A DNA stretch of 34,621 nt, from NCBI GenBank assembly GCA_028277085.1, contig JANQHL010000085.1, positions 1 through 34,621 on the forward strand, written 5' to 3'. This DNA is from Flavobacteriaceae bacterium (GTDB lineage Bacteria > Bacteroidota > Bacteroidia > Flavobacteriales > Flavobacteriaceae). The notes under the pieces are model-generated. The model made no database searches, was not told the DNA's origin, and saw only the letters and a list, made by a program, of their open reading frames with translations. How positions within the stretch are numbered: the first letter of the stretch is position 1; every line of letters begins with the position of its first letter. Of the stretch, positions 27,501 to 34,621 are shown one piece after another. The translations under genes were made by a program, and so were the position numbers.

Positions 27501-29582
27501 ATCAATTTCTATAAGTTCTTTAGCATTAACAAAATGCAATAGGATTTCGCCTACGGAATAATCGGTTTGGTCCTTTTTCTTAAGTAAAGTCTTTCCAAGT
27601 CGATAATGTAGTTCCTCGGTTGATAGATTAAATGATGGTACCTGAAGGTGATATGCTGCTTGTTGCACCCTATCATGGGCAAATGAATACTTTGGCAAAC
27701 CATCATTTTGGGTTTTTATGATATAACCACTACCGATGGAAATATCCAATAATATCGGCATTAACGCTTTCTGTATTCCACTTATTTCCGATATCAAATC
27801 CAAATCGAATCGACCTGAAATACAGGAGGCAACCTTAAAAATAATCTGTGCTTCGTAAGAGAGCTTATCTATCTTTTTGGATATCAGGCCAACCACATTG
27901 TCCGATACATTTTTGGCACCCACCATCGACTTTTTCCATCTCCAAACATGTTTGTCATAGTCGTAACTCAACGCCCTATTTTGGTGTAAGGAGTTTATGA
28001 ATTGTTTGATGTAAAATGGGTTCCCTTCGGTTTTGGGAAAAATAAGCTTTGTAAACTCAGAAGTGTCAGTTTCATTCATCCCCAGAGTGTTGGCGATCAT
28101 TTCATTTGCCGATTTTCTGTTTAAAGGAGATACCAATAAGTGACTGTAATTTTCTCTTTTTTCGATTTCCGTTTTGAATCTGTGAAAGTGATGATTGCTG
28201 TCAATTTCATTACCTCGATAGACGAACAGAAAAAAGACATTTTTACTTTCAATCTTGACCAAAGCATTAACAAGTTCCAAAGATGGAACGTCGCACCATT
28301 GCCAATCATCCAAAAACAGAATGATTTTCAATCCTAGGTCTGCCACCGCCTCAAAAAACTTTTGAAAGACATAGACAAAACGGTTTCTGGTCTCAATCGG
28401 ATTTAATGCCTCAACTACTTCCAATTTTGGAACCATTGCAGAAATCCCTGGAACGATTTCCTTCAGAACTCCAGCATTTTTCCCAAGGGCTTCCTTAAGA
28501 GTCTCATGAAGTTTCTTTGTATCAAGTGTTGCGTTCAATAGAAGTTGTCTTTCCAGGCTGGTAAACGCCGATTGAATTGCGGAATATGGTGTGTTCTTAA
28601 ACTGATCAAACTTTCCTTTCAGTACAATGTTCTTGTTTGTAGATGAACCCTCAATGAACGTATTAATCAAGCTTGTTTTCCCTACTCCGGAATAACCTTC
28701 AACGAAAACAATTTGGGAATCCAGGTAGCCTACTTTTTTATAGCATTCTTCCAATATTCCTAATTGGTCTTCCCTGCCAAAAAGTATGGATGCAAATTCA
28801 ATTTTACCAGGATTGTAATCCTTGTGAAGTTGTATTTTTTTGTTCTCTTCTTTTTTGTATGCTTCTGATATTTCACTTAAATCTTGAAACAGACCAAATG
28901 CGGACGCATACCGATCATTTGGATTTTTGGCTAAAAGAATCAAAATCAATTCATCGAAGCTTGGATGTACTCTGGGGTTAATATCCGAAGGAGTTATCGG
29001 TGTCTTGGTGAGATGCTGATGGGTTAGCTCTAACCTATCATTCCCTTTAAAAGGAAGACTTCCGGTGACCCATGTATATAAATTAATCCCCAGAGAATAG
29101 AAATCTGAACGATAATCAGCGACTGTTGCTGTGTTTTCATAGTTTTCAGGAGCCGAGAAATACAAGTCTTCCAAAGCATAAACCTCGGACGAAGATGTAA
29201 AGGGTATTTCTCGAAATAAGGAATTACCCAGAATCATAATTTGTTTTTGTTCATTTAGCACAATCCTGCTAGATGACAAAGTCCCAATGGACATATTCTT
29301 TTGATGAAGTAACTTAAGGGTATGGACAACCTGCAAACAATTATTTAGAAGGTCTATAAAATCCTTTTTAGTTCTTGGAATTGGTGGGTCAAACCTTTCA
29401 ATATCCATGAAATCGTAAGAAATACGATTTTCTTCAGACCTCAATGGTTTGAGTATATGAGGTACATCCAAGGAAATACTTTCAATCCTCCTTTCAGAAT
29501 GAATTTTTTCAATGAGCATAGGCTTTCCATCAATGTTTTGAACATTGATTCCTACATCGGAAAACTTTGCAGTGAAGGGCAT
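24519..29582 (-). CDS. Giant multidomain sensor: protein-kinase-like (probable pseudokinase) + AAA/STAND ATPase + helical repeats + GAF + LytS-type histidine kinase
   Basis: Kinase C-lobe 'YFSAPENY...DFYSLGINLYTWVTGSLPF'; Walker A 'GYSGVGKTS', Walker B 'IILFLDDWQW'; GAF around 'VEKLLNVLMEKAGADRSVLIL'; 'SSQMNPHFIFNSLGSVQSY', 'FIENAVIHG', 'DNGIGREN'. Confidence 0.92.
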   Translation of the reverse strand: MPFTAKFSDVGINVQNIDGKPMLIEKIHSERRIESISLDVPHILKPLRSEENRISYDFMDIERFDPPIPRTKKDFIDLLNNCLQVVHTLKLLHQKNMSIGTLSSSRIVLNEQKQIMILGNSLFREIPFTSSSEVYALEDLYFSAPENYENTATVADYRSDFYSLGINLYTWVTGSLPFKGNDRLELTHQHLTKTPITPSDINPRVHPSFDELILILLAKNPNDRYASAFGLFQDLSEISEAYKKEENKKIQLHKDYNPGKIEFASILFGREDQLGILEECYKKVGYLDSQIVFVEGYSGVGKTSLINTFIEGSSTNKNIVLKGKFDQFKNTPYSAIQSAFTSLERQLLLNATLDTKKLHETLKEALGKNAGVLKEIVPGISAMVPKLEVVEALNPIETRNRFVYVFQKFFEAVADLGLKIILFLDDWQWCDVPSLELVNALVKIESKNVFFLFVYRGNEIDSNHHFHRFKTEIEKRENYSHLLVSPLNRKSANEMIANTLGMNETDTSEFTKLIFPKTEGNPFYIKQFINSLHQNRALSYDYDKHVWRWKKSMVGAKNVSDNVVGLISKKIDKLSYEAQIIFKVASCISGRFDLDLISEISGIQKALMPILLDISIGSGYIIKTQNDGLPKYSFAHDRVQQAAYHLQVPSFNLSTEELHYRLGKTLLKKKDQTDYSVGEILLHFVNAKELIEIDIAKAIIKVILGQNSESGLSITPQASKQYFELGLFLVDKFEISEYRFQCLYGICESLFLLSDLESAEIFASRAFSTTAEVLEKVQLLRMKMLFYESYAMYERNIQTGLEALELFNIEGRIQFENNGLEPLIHKEYELFNTLAAKDNLLQELANRKMTAPEDLAIMDVLVNMNASAYFVDLYLFAWSTLKMTNQTLEKGLTHSTPFALVFMGSLLVAFYKEFDYGYEFGKIGVDLLAHIDNDQYKSRTLSIFPIFIQHFKEPILAGTSNLDESIYSGLESGDLPYAGYSFYAKVRDAFLAGDDLIKTLEICDESIVFMEKVNNQGLLALMKLLKGSLLKLLGRFDSQYQSVEKEALKFLQEVKFFTAISHHYIFRSWACCMLKEFKEASILLKQNEEIVIYAASQPHVPKHYFLDSLCILYLNESLNAKQEERIKENQSVLNLWSKSMPDNFSAEYYLIETLLKGRSGKIEEALGAFNLALKWAEKGGLRGVKAFAYEIASDMLKSSDYSVLAEGFEKNVSAIYEQWNAVAKSKKGKDEMTTLDYTYSDLTTESLIRSMQVISSEVNKGDVVEKLLNVLMEKAGADRSVLILIEKGHPYIEAQINSDAEKKLLAKEPLGKQKSIPIRIIEYVISSKKEFVFDSSDVAISVDQEYIEKTKMQSLLALPLIRQKELIGVLYLENRKFPGLFQGNDLDTLKVIASQAAISIYNTLLFEEASELNIALQSSKDELSKMNLLLEDKIKDRTKVLRQEIETRKEVEEELKKAQKEAEKFHQQQIKEERRESLQSKMMMLSSQMNPHFIFNSLGSVQSYILNNDTNRAVDFISEFAGLMRKNLINSTTKYISIAEELEFLDKYLLLEKIRFNDSFEYRISEEIDNPHDTLIPPMLLQPFIENAVIHGLSKLEGRKGSLKVHLDETEDRIICIIEDNGIGRENALKHRSQGHTSVAISNLETRLELLNDSSEDKEYTYEIVDLKDKNGPMGTRVKVCFPNDLH

Positions 29583-29634
29583 CGACTTACTATTACGACC
29601 ACTTCAAGATATTAATAATAGGGCAATATCACAG

Positions 29635-29705
29635 TACGTTCGGAAGTCAAGGAATAACGTTGGGAAATTACCGATGTCTATCCCATTAGTCATAGCATAC
29701 TTTTG
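29635..29705 (+). promoter_or_regulatory. Candidate LytTR-type promoter P1: TACGTTCGG-N12-AACGTTGGG-N33-TACTTTTG
   Basis: Half-sites at 29635-29643 and 29656-29664; -7 box 29698-29705; upstream of the small ORF/K+ channel and in the divergent region of the giant kinase. Confidence 0.7.
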
Positions 29706-29720
29706 ATGAAATTTCTTGCC

Positions 29721-30032
29721 ATGACCGTTTACGATAAACAAAGATTACGCAATGAGTGCCACAGAGTATTACAATATTACTTGGAGAAGACTGAAAGGGT
29801 AATGAATCTCTATCAGGACACTTCGGAGATCCAATACTTTTTATTTGCTTTAAAAGGAACCATGGCATTCATAAACGGTAACAAAAATGCAGATGTCCCT
29901 TTTTTGGAAAAGTGTATCAACGGCTTGATAGCTGGTCAAAAAGGAAGAAAGGGAAGCGATAGACTATCTGAGCTTCGGAATGAACTGGAGGAAGAACTGA
30001 TACTGCTCAAACTTAGATACAACATAAAGTGA
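29721..30032 (+). CDS. Small soluble helical protein of unknown function
   Basis: ORF-track start 29703 lies inside the predicted -7 box; ATG at 29721 (MTVYDKQRLRNECHR...) preferred; 6-nt gap to the downstream channel ORF. Confidence 0.6.
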   Translation: MTVYDKQRLRNECHRVLQYYLEKTERVMNLYQDTSEIQYFLFALKGTMAFINGNKNADVPFLEKCINGLIAGQKGRKGSDRLSELRNELEEELILLKLRYNIK

Positions 30033-30038
30033 ATAGTT

Positions 30039-30737
30039 TTGAAAAGAATTCGAAAGGCATATCGTTATCACCTTAAGCTGCAACGGTTTCTTTTCCGAGG
30101 TAAAAACAATTCTACTTGGCTTTTATTAAGCCTCGTTCTGTTACTATTACTACCCATCCCAGTTTATTTACTTCCACATTTAAGAGCATTGATTTTTCAG
30201 GTAGTATTGTCTTTTGTTGTTTTTACTGGAATACAACTAATTTCCAATTCCATTCGGCACTTTCTAGTTGGTTCTGCGATTGGTATCGTGGCAATCATAT
30301 TTATTTGGCTTGGGGTTGAAATTGGACTACTGCCCGTGGTAAAGTTTTTAAGGGCCTTTTTCACCAGCACCTTTCTCACCTTTCTTAGTTATCGCCTTTT
30401 TAATATCATTTGGAACAGTCCCAAAATTACTTTGAACATTATTTCGGCGGCCGTTTCAGGTTATTTTTTAATTGGATTATTTGGAGGTCAGTTATTTCAG
30501 TTCATAAACTTATTGGTTCCCAATTCGTACAATCTAAATCAGGGTAGCGATTTATATCAACTTACCTACTTTTCTTTTACTACACTGACATCCCTTGGCT
30601 TCGGAGACGTTCTGCCATTGACGGCCCCAGCTCAATCTATCGCCCTTTTAATCGGTATTACGGGGCAACTTTATCTCACCATATTGGTCGCTATGTTGGT
30701 CGGGAAGTATTTAATTCAAGATCCTACAAACTCTTAA
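30039..30737 (+). CDS. Ion_trans_2-type potassium channel protein
   Basis: Pore/selectivity filter 'YFSFTTLTSLGFGDVLPL' flanked by TM helices; TTG start. Confidence 0.88.
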   Translation: MKRIRKAYRYHLKLQRFLFRGKNNSTWLLLSLVLLLLLPIPVYLLPHLRALIFQVVLSFVVFTGIQLISNSIRHFLVGSAIGIVAIIFIWLGVEIGLLPVVKFLRAFFTSTFLTFLSYRLFNIIWNSPKITLNIISAAVSGYFLIGLFGGQLFQFINLLVPNSYNLNQGSDLYQLTYFSFTTLTSLGFGDVLPLTAPAQSIALLIGITGQLYLTILVAMLVGKYLIQDPTNS

Positions 30738-30772
30738 CCCCACGGACAATTATCATCATTTACAACAACCAA

Positions 30773-30843
30773 TACGTTGGGAAGTAGTGCAGCAACGATA
30801 GGTAATTGAGGCGTGTTTATGACTATCAGCGCTTCTAGATTTG
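30773..30843 (+). promoter_or_regulatory. Candidate LytTR-type promoter P2: TACGTTGGG-N12-AACGATAGG-N33-TAGATTTG
   Basis: Half-sites at 30773-30781 and 30794-30802; -7 box 30836-30843; upstream of the OMP gene at 30870. Confidence 0.7.
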
Positions 30844-30869
30844 GTCAATAATCAATACATCTGGAAGTC

Positions 30870-31676
30870 ATGAAAAAAATTAAGCCCATTGTATTATTAC
30901 TACTATGCCTTTATCTAGGAAGCTCTAAAGGTTTTGGCCAACTTACCGAGGAAGACTTGGCCAAAATCGCCCAAGATCCCATTGCCAACATTATTAGTGT
31001 GCCATTTCAAAACAATACCACTTTTGGAGTTGGCCCCTTTGATCGGACAATGAACGTTACCAATATTCAGCCCGTTATACCTTTTGCGGACGGAAAGATT
31101 ATTACCAGGGTAATTCTACCTATTGTCAACCAGCCAAATGTGTTTGCCGAGTCGGGCAATTTTAATGGTATCGGCGATGTAAACCTCTCCGTGTTTTACA
31201 CCAAAAAAGGCAACATCAGTTGGGGTATTGGTCCCGTATTCAATTTGCCAACTGCAGGTGATAATTTGGGGATTCAAGAATGGGGTGCTGGCCCATCTAT
31301 AGTTGGCGTCATCAAACCCAGTAATTGGGTAATTGGGATGCTGGTTAATAACGTTTGGTCGCTGGAGAGTGATAGTTCAGCATTTACCATCCAACCCTTT
31401 ATCAATTACAATCTACCCAACGGATACTATCTATCCACTTCGCCCAAAGTGGTGGCCAACTGGGAAGCCGATTCCGATAATCGATGGACCATACCCATGG
31501 GTATCGGATTTGGAAAACTTGTAAAACCAAAAGGGTTCCTGCCCTTTAATGTGCAGATTGGAGCCGATTACCTAGTTGAAAGCCCAGAACTCACTGGAGG
31601 TGACTGGACATTTAGAGTCTCCTTTACCGCCTTGATTCCCAAAGCCATATTTCAAAAGAAAGGTAACACGGAATAA
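30870..31676 (+). CDS. Outer-membrane transporter-like beta-barrel protein (often auto-named 'neuromedin U')
   Basis: Signal peptide; 'ANIISVPFQNNTTFGVGPFDRTMNVTNIQPVIPF' and beta-rich repeats. Confidence 0.75.
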   Translation: MKKIKPIVLLLLCLYLGSSKGFGQLTEEDLAKIAQDPIANIISVPFQNNTTFGVGPFDRTMNVTNIQPVIPFADGKIITRVILPIVNQPNVFAESGNFNGIGDVNLSVFYTKKGNISWGIGPVFNLPTAGDNLGIQEWGAGPSIVGVIKPSNWVIGMLVNNVWSLESDSSAFTIQPFINYNLPNGYYLSTSPKVVANWEADSDNRWTIPMGIGFGKLVKPKGFLPFNVQIGADYLVESPELTGGDWTFRVSFTALIPKAIFQKKGNTE

Positions 31677-31745
31677 CGTTGGGAAGATGAAATGCCCCAT
31701 TCGGGAAATGTCGATGGCGGGGCGGAATTCACCTTAATAACATTG
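31675..31745 (+). promoter_or_regulatory. Candidate LytTR-type promoter P3: AACGTTGGG-N12-CCCATTCGG-N33-TAACATTG
   Basis: Half-sites at 31675-31683 (overlapping the OMP stop codon) and 31696-31704; -7-like box 31738-31745; upstream of sulfatase. Confidence 0.55.
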
Positions 31746-31779
31746 TATCAAAATTTAAAATAAAGTACAACCTAATAAT

Positions 31780-33567
31780 TTGAAAATTATGAAAACAAAT
31801 CAATTAAAATCGAAAATGCTTTCTCTGCTTGCATTGACACTACTTCTACTATGTGGAAGGAGTTATGCTCAGAAGAACACAAAAGACCAGCCAAATTTCC
31901 TCGTCATCGTAGCTGACGATATGGGATTTTCTGACGTGGGAGCATTTGGAGGTGAAATAAACACTCCCAACATAGACAAGTTGGCTGAAGAGGGTGTTCG
32001 CTACACTAACTTTTACGTAGCACCTACCTGCTCACCAACACGTTCCATGCTACTATCTGGAATGGACAGTCATTTAGCTGGGCTGGGAAACATGTATGAA
32101 AGAACGGCTCAAAACCAAATGGATGTAGTTGGCTATGAAGGTCATCTCAGAACCGATATTCCTGCATTATCCGAAATCCTTAAAGAAAATGGGTATCACA
32201 CCTATATGGCAGGAAAATGGCACTTGGGAAAAGCGAAAGAGTATCTTCCTCATGCACGTGGATTTGAACGATCATTCTCAATGCTTTCTGGAGCAGGTAG
32301 CTATTTTGACATGAGGTCAATGGATGATCATATCGATAAAAATCATTTCTCTGAAGATGGTGAATATCTTGAAGAATTACCGAAAAACTATTATGCCACA
32401 ACCACATTCACAGATAAGATTATTAGCTATATCGACTCCAACAAAGCTGATGGGAAACCCTTCTTTGCATACTTAGCGCACCAGGCCCCTCATGACCCAT
32501 TGGCAGTACCCAATAAATGGTTAAGAAAATACCAAGGAGTTTTTGACAAAGGTTGGGATGTATTGCGAGATGAACGTCTTGAGCGTATGGTGGAGATGGG
32601 CATCCTATCAGAAAAAACCGAGTTGGGGGAAAGACTATGGTACGTACCTGGGTTTGATAAGTTAAAACCTTTGGCACAAGTAGTTACTGCAAGGAAAATG
32701 GAAGTATTTGCTGCGGTCTTGGATTATATGGATATGGAAATTGGGAGGCTAATCAAATACCTAGAAGACAACAACTTAAGGGAAAACACCTATATCGTTT
32801 TCTTTTCGGACAACGGTCCAGATGTTGCTCAAAAATCTGAGACATATAAGAAATATCCAGCTACTAATAAGGCAAATTGGATGGCCAAGACCTACAACCA
32901 CGGTCATGAAAATTGGGGTAGAAAAGGCTCTTGGACCGCTTACGGACCCTCATGGGCACAAGTCTCAGCAGCTCCTTTCAATGGAACTAAATATACTACC
33001 TATGAAGGAGGGATTCGTTCCCCATTGATTGTGGTAACACCTGAAAAAACCAATGCGGGACAAATAAATAAGGAGGCCCTAATGCAAGTTAAAGATATTG
33101 CTCCCACTTTCTTGGAACTTGCTGGAGTTACTCCCCCTTCAACTTTCAAGGGAAAACCAACCCTTCCCATGCAAGGTAAATCCTGGGCTGCAACGATCCA
33201 TGGTCAGGAAAAATCACCAAGAACCGATGCTGACTATATAGGAGTGGAGCTTTGGAACTGTAAAGCCATTAGAAAAGGTCCTTGGAAGCTTGTCAGCATG
33301 GTTATCCCATACGGAAACGGAGAATGGGAACTTTACAATCTTGATGATGACGCTGGTGAGCGCCATGATTTGGCAGAATCCAATCCTGAAAAGCTCCAAG
33401 AGCTAATTGCTCACTGGGAAGAATATAAGACCGTCAATAATGTAATAGCACCCAGCAACTCGATTTATGATGGTTTGGAGGACAAACTACCACCAAGGCC
33501 CGAATTCTACGATCCAAGCTTTTACAGAGGTTCAGAGACAGTCCCTGAAATCGATAATAAAAACTAA
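31780..33567 (+). CDS. Type I arylsulfatase (formylglycine-dependent)
   Basis: 'NFLVIVADDMGFSDVGAFGGEINTPNIDKLA' metal site; 'APTCSPTRSMLLSG' C-x-P-x-R motif; 'MAGKWHLG'; alternate start MKTNQL at 31789. Confidence 0.95.
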   Translation: MKIMKTNQLKSKMLSLLALTLLLLCGRSYAQKNTKDQPNFLVIVADDMGFSDVGAFGGEINTPNIDKLAEEGVRYTNFYVAPTCSPTRSMLLSGMDSHLAGLGNMYERTAQNQMDVVGYEGHLRTDIPALSEILKENGYHTYMAGKWHLGKAKEYLPHARGFERSFSMLSGAGSYFDMRSMDDHIDKNHFSEDGEYLEELPKNYYATTTFTDKIISYIDSNKADGKPFFAYLAHQAPHDPLAVPNKWLRKYQGVFDKGWDVLRDERLERMVEMGILSEKTELGERLWYVPGFDKLKPLAQVVTARKMEVFAAVLDYMDMEIGRLIKYLEDNNLRENTYIVFFSDNGPDVAQKSETYKKYPATNKANWMAKTYNHGHENWGRKGSWTAYGPSWAQVSAAPFNGTKYTTYEGGIRSPLIVVTPEKTNAGQINKEALMQVKDIAPTFLELAGVTPPSTFKGKPTLPMQGKSWAATIHGQEKSPRTDADYIGVELWNCKAIRKGPWKLVSMVIPYGNGEWELYNLDDDAGERHDLAESNPEKLQELIAHWEEYKTVNNVIAPSNSIYDGLEDKLPPRPEFYDPSFYRGSETVPEIDNKN

Positions 33568-33592
33568 CTACAACATCTAAAATTAGGAAATC

Positions 33593-34582
33593 ATGAAATA
33601 CATATATATCACTTTAATAGCATTGTTCTTGTTTGGACCAGCCCAAGCACAACTTGATGGGCCAAGAACATACCTGGCGGCCCCGAAGAAGTTGAATATT
33701 CTTAGTGGGCACTTAATCAATGCCAAGATCAATGCTTCCGTCAACAACCTAAATTTTGTTACCCCAGGAACGATAGTTGATAACAATCTTTATATGCTCA
33801 CTTATACTAGAAGCCAACCTGTTTTGGGCAGAACGTTTTTCTCAAATCTTATTGTTCCTGCCGGTAACATCACAGCGACTCTTAACGTTGACCCGTCGGG
33901 CCCTGGGGCAACTTCATCCTCAGTTTTCCAACATGGTTTTGGCGATTTGACTTGGTTGAACACCATCAACTTAGTTGGAGCGGAGGAGCTTATGATCAAG
34001 GACTTTGTAAGACATGAAAGCCCTTCTTTACTATATCTGCAAGCTGGTATTACTTTCCCCACAGGTCAATACGATTCCGAGAGCCCTATTAATATCGGAA
34101 GCAACCAGTTTAAGCTAAAACTTGGATTGCCATTTATTCAACGAATTGGCCCTTGGATAACAGGAAAGAGTATGACTTTCGAAGTTTTTCCTGCCTATAC
34201 GATTATTGGAAAGAACAATGATTTCCAAGGTCAGGAAGTAGAACAAAGTGGGCTGTTTACCTTGGAAAGTCATCTGACCAAGGACATTACCAAGAGCGGT
34301 TATTTGTCGTTGGATTACAGTTACATGAATGGTGGTAGTTCAGAGTTCTTTTCCAAAGAAACAGGCATGCTGGTTAATGAACAAGCAGGACAAAATGTGC
34401 ATCTGATTGGTGCTACATTGGGACTCAATATCAACGACAATTTTAATCTGACATTAACACATAACCAAACCTTTTCATCAGGAAATGATAATGTGTCTCT
34501 TGACGGTACCGTCACAAAAATTACACTAAGCTGGATTTTTCACGATTTCCAGAATAAGTTCAAAAACTATATGGGAGATTAG
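33593..34582 (+). CDS. Outer-membrane transporter-like beta-barrel protein, co-transcribed with sulfatase
   Basis: Signal peptide; 'LLYLQAGITFPTGQYDSESPINIGSNQFKLKLGLPF' resembles the MetA-pathway phenol-degradation/transporter family; 25-nt gap after sulfatase. Confidence 0.65.
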   Translation: MKYIYITLIALFLFGPAQAQLDGPRTYLAAPKKLNILSGHLINAKINASVNNLNFVTPGTIVDNNLYMLTYTRSQPVLGRTFFSNLIVPAGNITATLNVDPSGPGATSSSVFQHGFGDLTWLNTINLVGAEELMIKDFVRHESPSLLYLQAGITFPTGQYDSESPINIGSNQFKLKLGLPFIQRIGPWITGKSMTFEVFPAYTIIGKNNDFQGQEVEQSGLFTLESHLTKDITKSGYLSLDYSYMNGGSSEFFSKETGMLVNEQAGQNVHLIGATLGLNINDNFNLTLTHNQTFSSGNDNVSLDGTVTKITLSWIFHDFQNKFKNYMGD

Positions 34583-34621
34583 TTAGTTTTTTGAGTTTGA
34601 TGTTTGGACCACCTGCGGATT

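Noticed and set aside
29651-31685. Repeated GGAATAACGTTGGGAA (29651-29666 and 31670-31685) plus AATACGTTGGGAA (30771) as integron-like or gene-cassette boundary repeats
   Set aside because: No inverse core sites or attC-like folding were found, and the copies fit LytTR half-sites with precise 21-bp and 42-bp spacing to partner sites and -7 boxes. The regulatory explanation is stronger.
1-34621. CRISPR arrays, tRNA/rRNA genes, transposases, integrases or prophage genes
   Set aside because: None recognised by eye in the sequence or the ORF track.

Overview
This is a chromosomal segment from a Bacteroidota organism, probably Flavobacteriaceae. That placement rests on TonB/OMP barrels, LytS/LytTR pairs, TM-AraC regulators and TAnnTTTG-type promoters. 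Main contents: (1) an OMP beta-barrel/TonB receptor divergent from a LytS-LytTR two-component pair. (2) A serine hydrolase / FtsX permease / ABC ATPase operon divergent from a TM-AraC regulator. (3) A cysteine-rich SigZ-like ECF sigma locus, including a 59-aa ORF missing from the ORF track. (4) A LamG lipoprotein and a SYLF-domain protein. (5) A minus-strand series TM-AraC / CPBP / TM-AraC / CPBP / head-GIN lipoprotein / TonB receptor. (6) A 1-Cys peroxiredoxin divergent from a LytTR response regulator, which converges by overlap on a 1687-aa pseudokinase-ATPase-GAF-LytS histidine kinase. (7) A small-ORF/K+-channel operon, an OMP, and a sulfatase/OMP pair. The strongest non-annotated signal is a 71-bp promoter architecture seen four times: two LytTR-type half-sites exactly 21 bp apart, then a Bacteroidetes -7 box exactly 42 bp after the second half-site. 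It precedes the first LytS/LytTR operon, the channel operon, the OMP gene and the sulfatase gene, and suggests an autoregulated pair plus a second LytTR regulon. A second signal is a shared 27-bp motif (22/27 identical, 35-36 nt before the ATG) upstream of the two cysteine-rich genes flanking sigZ. No tRNA, rRNA, CRISPR array or mobile element was found. All family calls come from reading motifs; no database search was run.
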